NCBI GenBank assembly: GCA_947179485.1
Contig: OX359246.1
Span: 25,854,001 to 25,918,000, forward strand
Length of the DNA: 64,000 nucleotides
Source: Allacma fusca
Taxonomy: Eukaryota; Arthropoda; Collembola; Symphypleona; Sminthuridae
Direction of reading: 5' to 3'
Shown here: piece after piece, positions 63,101-64,000 of the stretch
How the letters are laid out: each line of letters begins with the position of its first letter
How positions within the stretch are numbered: position 1 is the first letter of the stretch
Made by a program: the position numbers and the translations under genes
The notes under the pieces: model-generated
What the model saw: only the letters and a program-made list of their open reading frames with translations
Databases searched by the model: none
Told to the model about the DNA's origin: nothing

Positions 63101-64000
63101 ACGCATGTGGTACGACATAGGATCACAGCCAACATGGTTGGAGCAACAGACGTGGATGGAGAGCTTCCTGGTAAAAGGTGAAGCAATCGCCCCACGAGGA
63201 GAGAAAGCCTTGGAGATGTTGGCAGACATACCTCCGCACTTACTCAGCTTCACGGAATTCGCAAGCATGGCAGAGAGGATGATAACCCTATACCAACAGG
63301 AGGCAGCGATAGAGGAATGGCAAGGCTTACAATCATACAATCAGAGCACCGGAACCCGACCAAATCAAATTTCAGAAATATTACAGGAAATAGGGCAATG
63401 GGAGGATTGGATGTTCGCAATGACAAGCGCAGCTGAAGGAGAGAAACCAACAAAACTTCATGCACAAAGAAAGGCGGGAGGAGTCATCACATTTCGACAG
63501 CCCCGAGGAGCGGGAAGGTTTCTCTACCTAGACGAACTCGTGACAGTCAGAATTTGGGAGAAAGAACAATTTCACCGGATACGGGAAAGAATTAGCGAAC
63601 GACCAGCGGGACCCCATTATCAACCCTACACCATGAGGGAACAAGACGAACGAAGACCTGGAGTGACTTCAATACATCTAGTAAATCAGGCCATAGAAAG
63701 ATTTCAAACACCATTCTGGCAGTCATTAGTTGTGGAAGCCAGGTTAGTAGAAAGAGAGTTAGAAAACCTAGTCCACACGCTGGGAGAGCGCACGGACGTC
63801 GAGATCATCTTCAGAGATCCCGGACAGGATGTCATAAACACGGCTCCTAGAGGAGACCCAGTTTACACGACAAGACAAATGCCGTACCTTTCCATCTCAA
63901 TACCAACGGAAAGGGAACAACTCATACGAGAGCTGCGGAGGACACGGTACAACGCGGAACGAGATCTACTTCTAACAAGGACTCACCCATTCGTAGTACT
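57087..64000 (+). CDS. Giant element ORF3: novel polyprotein, open at window end
   Basis: From ATG 57087 I read every codon to the window edge without a stop: 2,304 codons, 3' end missing. Visible regions: an N-terminal domain (to about 250) and an Arg/Ser-rich stretch (about 300-350). Next come an acidic run and a Cys/His cluster (Cys 477, 482, 501, His 503-505), then a coiled-coil-like segment (about 555-620). Hydrophobic segments lie at about 792-812 and 907-929. NxS/T sites are at 969, 1003, 1062 and 1178, with furin-like RERR (about 1025-1028) and RTRR (1122-1125). Another hydrophobic segment is at about 1283-1300. Three CX2C-X17-CX2C-type ribbons lie at 1387-1517, and a long globular-looking part runs from about 1690 to the end. 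Overlaps ORF G by 92 nt. An envelope-like role for the middle is inference; no family is recognised. Confidence 0.88.
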   Translation, partial: MTDNRSQRSSGSRTNESRRREDDRPEVDRDDKDRTRYWAQYVTQTDIEPPQAKILPNADTGRLEAVHRLDGRIPNRIIIKGRDEKGTIIHSILLGALKNGRELSINFGTYKREPHYCGSIHFPEDQKDIEDGVKAPEELVYLFKGQDFNPTPIRRKPPNCRLRNRQPGDPWLIQPYKTEKEVGNNLIPDGDYPRDPWAYKDSLQKERGSTTKYSERRRFTDNQDFRTTRVHISKVSEWPTPQEERERMAREETARRIDRNYGPANQDEPEERRRDTPRNAANLAFNPPIGRGRGKARETREEARPGGSRGSSRDGYSSRDSRTRKREPDSSSEIRKRRESDRSRNRQDSPPNARIRRDRTPTQPQPPREVRNKTERESQLVTPIALPVRTYTEAVKTPTPTILTRVDPTPRQPAVIIVRAETPTTPPEPIPPPVHVTLWSDEMEEETVEPPRGPETDESSSESEEEDEEEEMTIPQCAKQGCERPRHVITTIRGPQVQEECEHHHKKRLKKQKKVKKEIRKTVAELFGPTQMVSPIPSGWPRNLVCIQEDSTRAGRHEELIRKIKDQEQLIHHLGLCKMDTSAMQVQKDKLTKELMEHRQKWLDWRKTVNFLQVCRESQIDPATKGFPITTRGWRPSPATSTATSGELERVIAQENSSVQENAKTAVSAQDMPPSPGQTVEIATSDAFIPGRYQPNLSDTEDSNETGGDDEQNISSISVHSANTDVADSHQLSLADFANSPQYETIIIDGDDEEHTQANASIQTPPHTPEMAAQAGGGGGGRGGPIPRIGNNVFSTLLILGLITSAIGHQHGKKQLKDTEMQMEPNPYPWSPQRPWWAKIDEMSPVNAEGHDYTHPSFTNAEDEDEIGHYDPYDLPDFPPACNAAPRYQAFGSDTARRLWKNSVVKGVAGVVGICATGIAVMGVYVSSFMKAIRSTGIPPQTVKIPQDWVLIEAQLQDQRPIWMIMPVNASEEKEMEEFLRDPGKAATALPGVITPRNAHYLNETSPAKLWNQAVKEEMATKEKRERRHAPEPTSEEEDRRQVERDRLKLPQVIWIMSNAINRTHHLAQQALKGIAIGFLTKYVPLPLDWKIEFFDKYEGEIQNVIGEVVQEALTHEPTARRTRRSIVTGDHLKQVQRQMQTDPHTLTQGEDYGHPIRDVAIGEVIYFMLATTLTDANWTITLLIPHVYNGVEHIEDDELHQWEVETQPSGLHDHPLFLKEEAKQAQIRKKRTAFVGPTNAWTPMAYSREFLKKQLQQMLTQVEEEETTSSSSGRPTGILQQLVKFFIRIILYIATTFGMDTGKDKHPILKEATPQPTEEPASISEEEWILPTSEISITSNDETPQPDRSGRPDIVDSTPLDQLSSMVAGLSSNNAAAIGLPMSEECISCQAAPIFQALLQDSGSWSCRRCSHNNTAQATTATPTLQGATARVCSLCRDGVGSMALRDSNRNWRCVECDSILKEWGTAEEQPPQAENTTESDSPSSPEPEIFSHLCNGIRTTTTTKIPCESWTCGTCHLTTHSRKKEKTDKEAEERYERLKGLPVQYVRRTRPELDRIFGRSTLPTCSFTMAGRLQQVRQQKPATKDKERPGQKIRSRSVSTETQIPSRLDEENPPEASRSPSVNINNLNSRDTLTSPGENARKRRRGRQRRRRHGDDHENQEEPEVDELREPDGPPGYQNDPNVRFIDLSSALFHIDNHGWMVGTGWERNQPETVIFTHPDHARRFQDLDVVQRYIKDLKERIQNPLDHTPDNSLDDTLDDISLDERRQRHQPRQDLNQLQWNIPLTGRNREVFRRCGKCRRQFPEDPEKFPACDRERRYDPTPEQHLVSWVNRMYRETFIGRLHAHPLNRQPPQINLEQLQKALNTIQKPPVNIRESNQEYYEQQEGIDFNDRREVIRERRALLYEAMDRPTDFRRLDARERDILLLYGQTRRNIPMENTRLETMAGNLSISPGAMIPRLWTILFNGQQGSHRGATIPPRLECREHQGTLHGLTGNEIRSLLTRMWYDIGSQPTWLEQQTWMESFLVKGEAIAPRGEKALEMLADIPPHLLSFTEFASMAERMITLYQQEAAIEEWQGLQSYNQSTGTRPNQISEILQEIGQWEDWMFAMTSAAEGEKPTKLHAQRKAGGVITFRQPRGAGRFLYLDELVTVRIWEKEQFHRIRERISERPAGPHYQPYTMREQDERRPGVTSIHLVNQAIERFQTPFWQSLVVEARLVERELENLVHTLGERTDVEIIFRDPGQDVINTAPRGDPVYTTRQMPYLSISIPTEREQLIRELRRTRYNAERDLLLTRTHPFVV
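61245..61637 (+). other. Three zinc-ribbon-like repeats in ORF3
   Basis: Pairs of CxxC separated by exactly 17 residues occur twice: Cys 1387/1390 with 1408/1411, and 1434/1437 with 1455/1458. Each second pair is preceded by Trp-x. A third copy (Cys 1496 with 1514/1517) keeps the spacing and the Trp but has Ser for the first Cys. This fits small zinc-binding ribbons in tandem. Confidence 0.65.

Larger units (their letters stand above)
38449..64000 (+). mobile_element. Giant Ty3/Gypsy-type LTR retroelement (incomplete at window end)
   Basis: The left border is fixed by the paralogous empty site at about 21,548: host sequence stops after GATTATAT and TGTTACG begins. Order: 5' LTR, tRNA-Lys-like primer site, 3.4-kb structured leader, ORF1 (gag), ORF2 (protease-RT-RNase H-integrase plus extensions), nested small ORFs, a 96-aa ORF, ORF3. 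At least 25,552 bp are present and the 3' LTR is outside. The protein-coding strand is visibly A-rich and T-poor throughout. All three long ORFs are free of stops, so the copy looks recent or constrained. Comparable sizes are known for Ogre and Burro elements; relationship to either is not shown here. Confidence 0.92.

Noticed and set aside
57071..63465. Minus-strand and second-frame open frames of up to 207 codons across ORF3
   Set aside because: Low-complexity Ser/Cys/Leu-rich readings typical of antisense to A-rich coding DNA; no recognisable domain.
1..64000. CRISPR arrays, operons with ribosome binding sites, rRNA genes
   Set aside because: The sequence is eukaryotic (introns, hAT and LTR elements). 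Repeats seen are transposon or tandem repeats without the regular repeat-spacer pattern, and no rRNA-like stretch was found.

Overview
The window is nuclear DNA from an animal, most likely an arthropod. A springtail (Collembola) is my best guess, by inference only: I believe tandem WSD-type wax-ester synthase/diacylglycerol acyltransferase genes are typical there, and I could run no search. The left half is AT-rich, with short GT-AG introns and many transposon footprints. The right half is the interior of one enormous LTR retroelement.

1-32,783: a tandem array of WSD/DGAT-like acyltransferase genes, all on the minus strand. Each full unit has two exons: a 798-nt exon with an N-terminal membrane segment and an HHxxxDG-type acyltransferase motif, and an exon of about 705 nt with the conserved SN-x-x-GP motif. 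Two copies are intact (1549-4447 and 12157-13815, 500 aa each). One carries a single in-frame TGA (16589-18259). The others are broken: C-terminal exon only (7413-8115), internal deletion (19907-20540), insertion plus deletion (26797-29869), multiple lesions (30903-31805), and three older relics. Six non-autonomous hAT-type elements with 8-bp target duplications lie among them, one nested in another, one in an intron and one 11 bp upstream of a start codon. Each has its own short motif amplified near its ends. An R2-like LINE tail is fused to the last acyltransferase relic.

32,784-38,022: a complete minus-strand Ty3/Gypsy element with LTRs identical by eye, a 5-bp target duplication, a tRNA-Leu-type primer site and a polypurine tract. 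Its gag-pol has one frame change and two in-frame TGA codons. 38,023-38,448 is host DNA duplicated from about 21,190-21,548.

38,449-64,000 and beyond: a giant Ty3/Gypsy-type element on the plus strand. After the LTR and a tRNA-Lys-like primer site comes a 3.4-kb leader with candidate splice sites, a coaxial hairpin and eleven copies of a GGCCG...GAGC motif. ORF1 (2,247 aa) is a gag whose capsid and zinc knuckle follow about 1,700 aa of unknown sequence. ORF2 (2,612 aa) overlaps ORF1 in the -1 frame and carries protease, RT, RNase H and DD35E integrase plus long extra regions. The last 1.65 kb of ORF2 overlaps six short coiled-coil ORFs in another frame. A 96-aa ORF follows, then ORF3, which stays open for 2,304 codons to the window edge. 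ORF3 has an RS-like region, envelope-like secretory features and three zinc-ribbon repeats. The element exceeds 25.5 kb and its 3' end is not in the window. Retroelements of similar scale are known (Ogre in plants, Burro in planarians), but I recognise no relative of ORF3 or of the coiled-coil ORFs.
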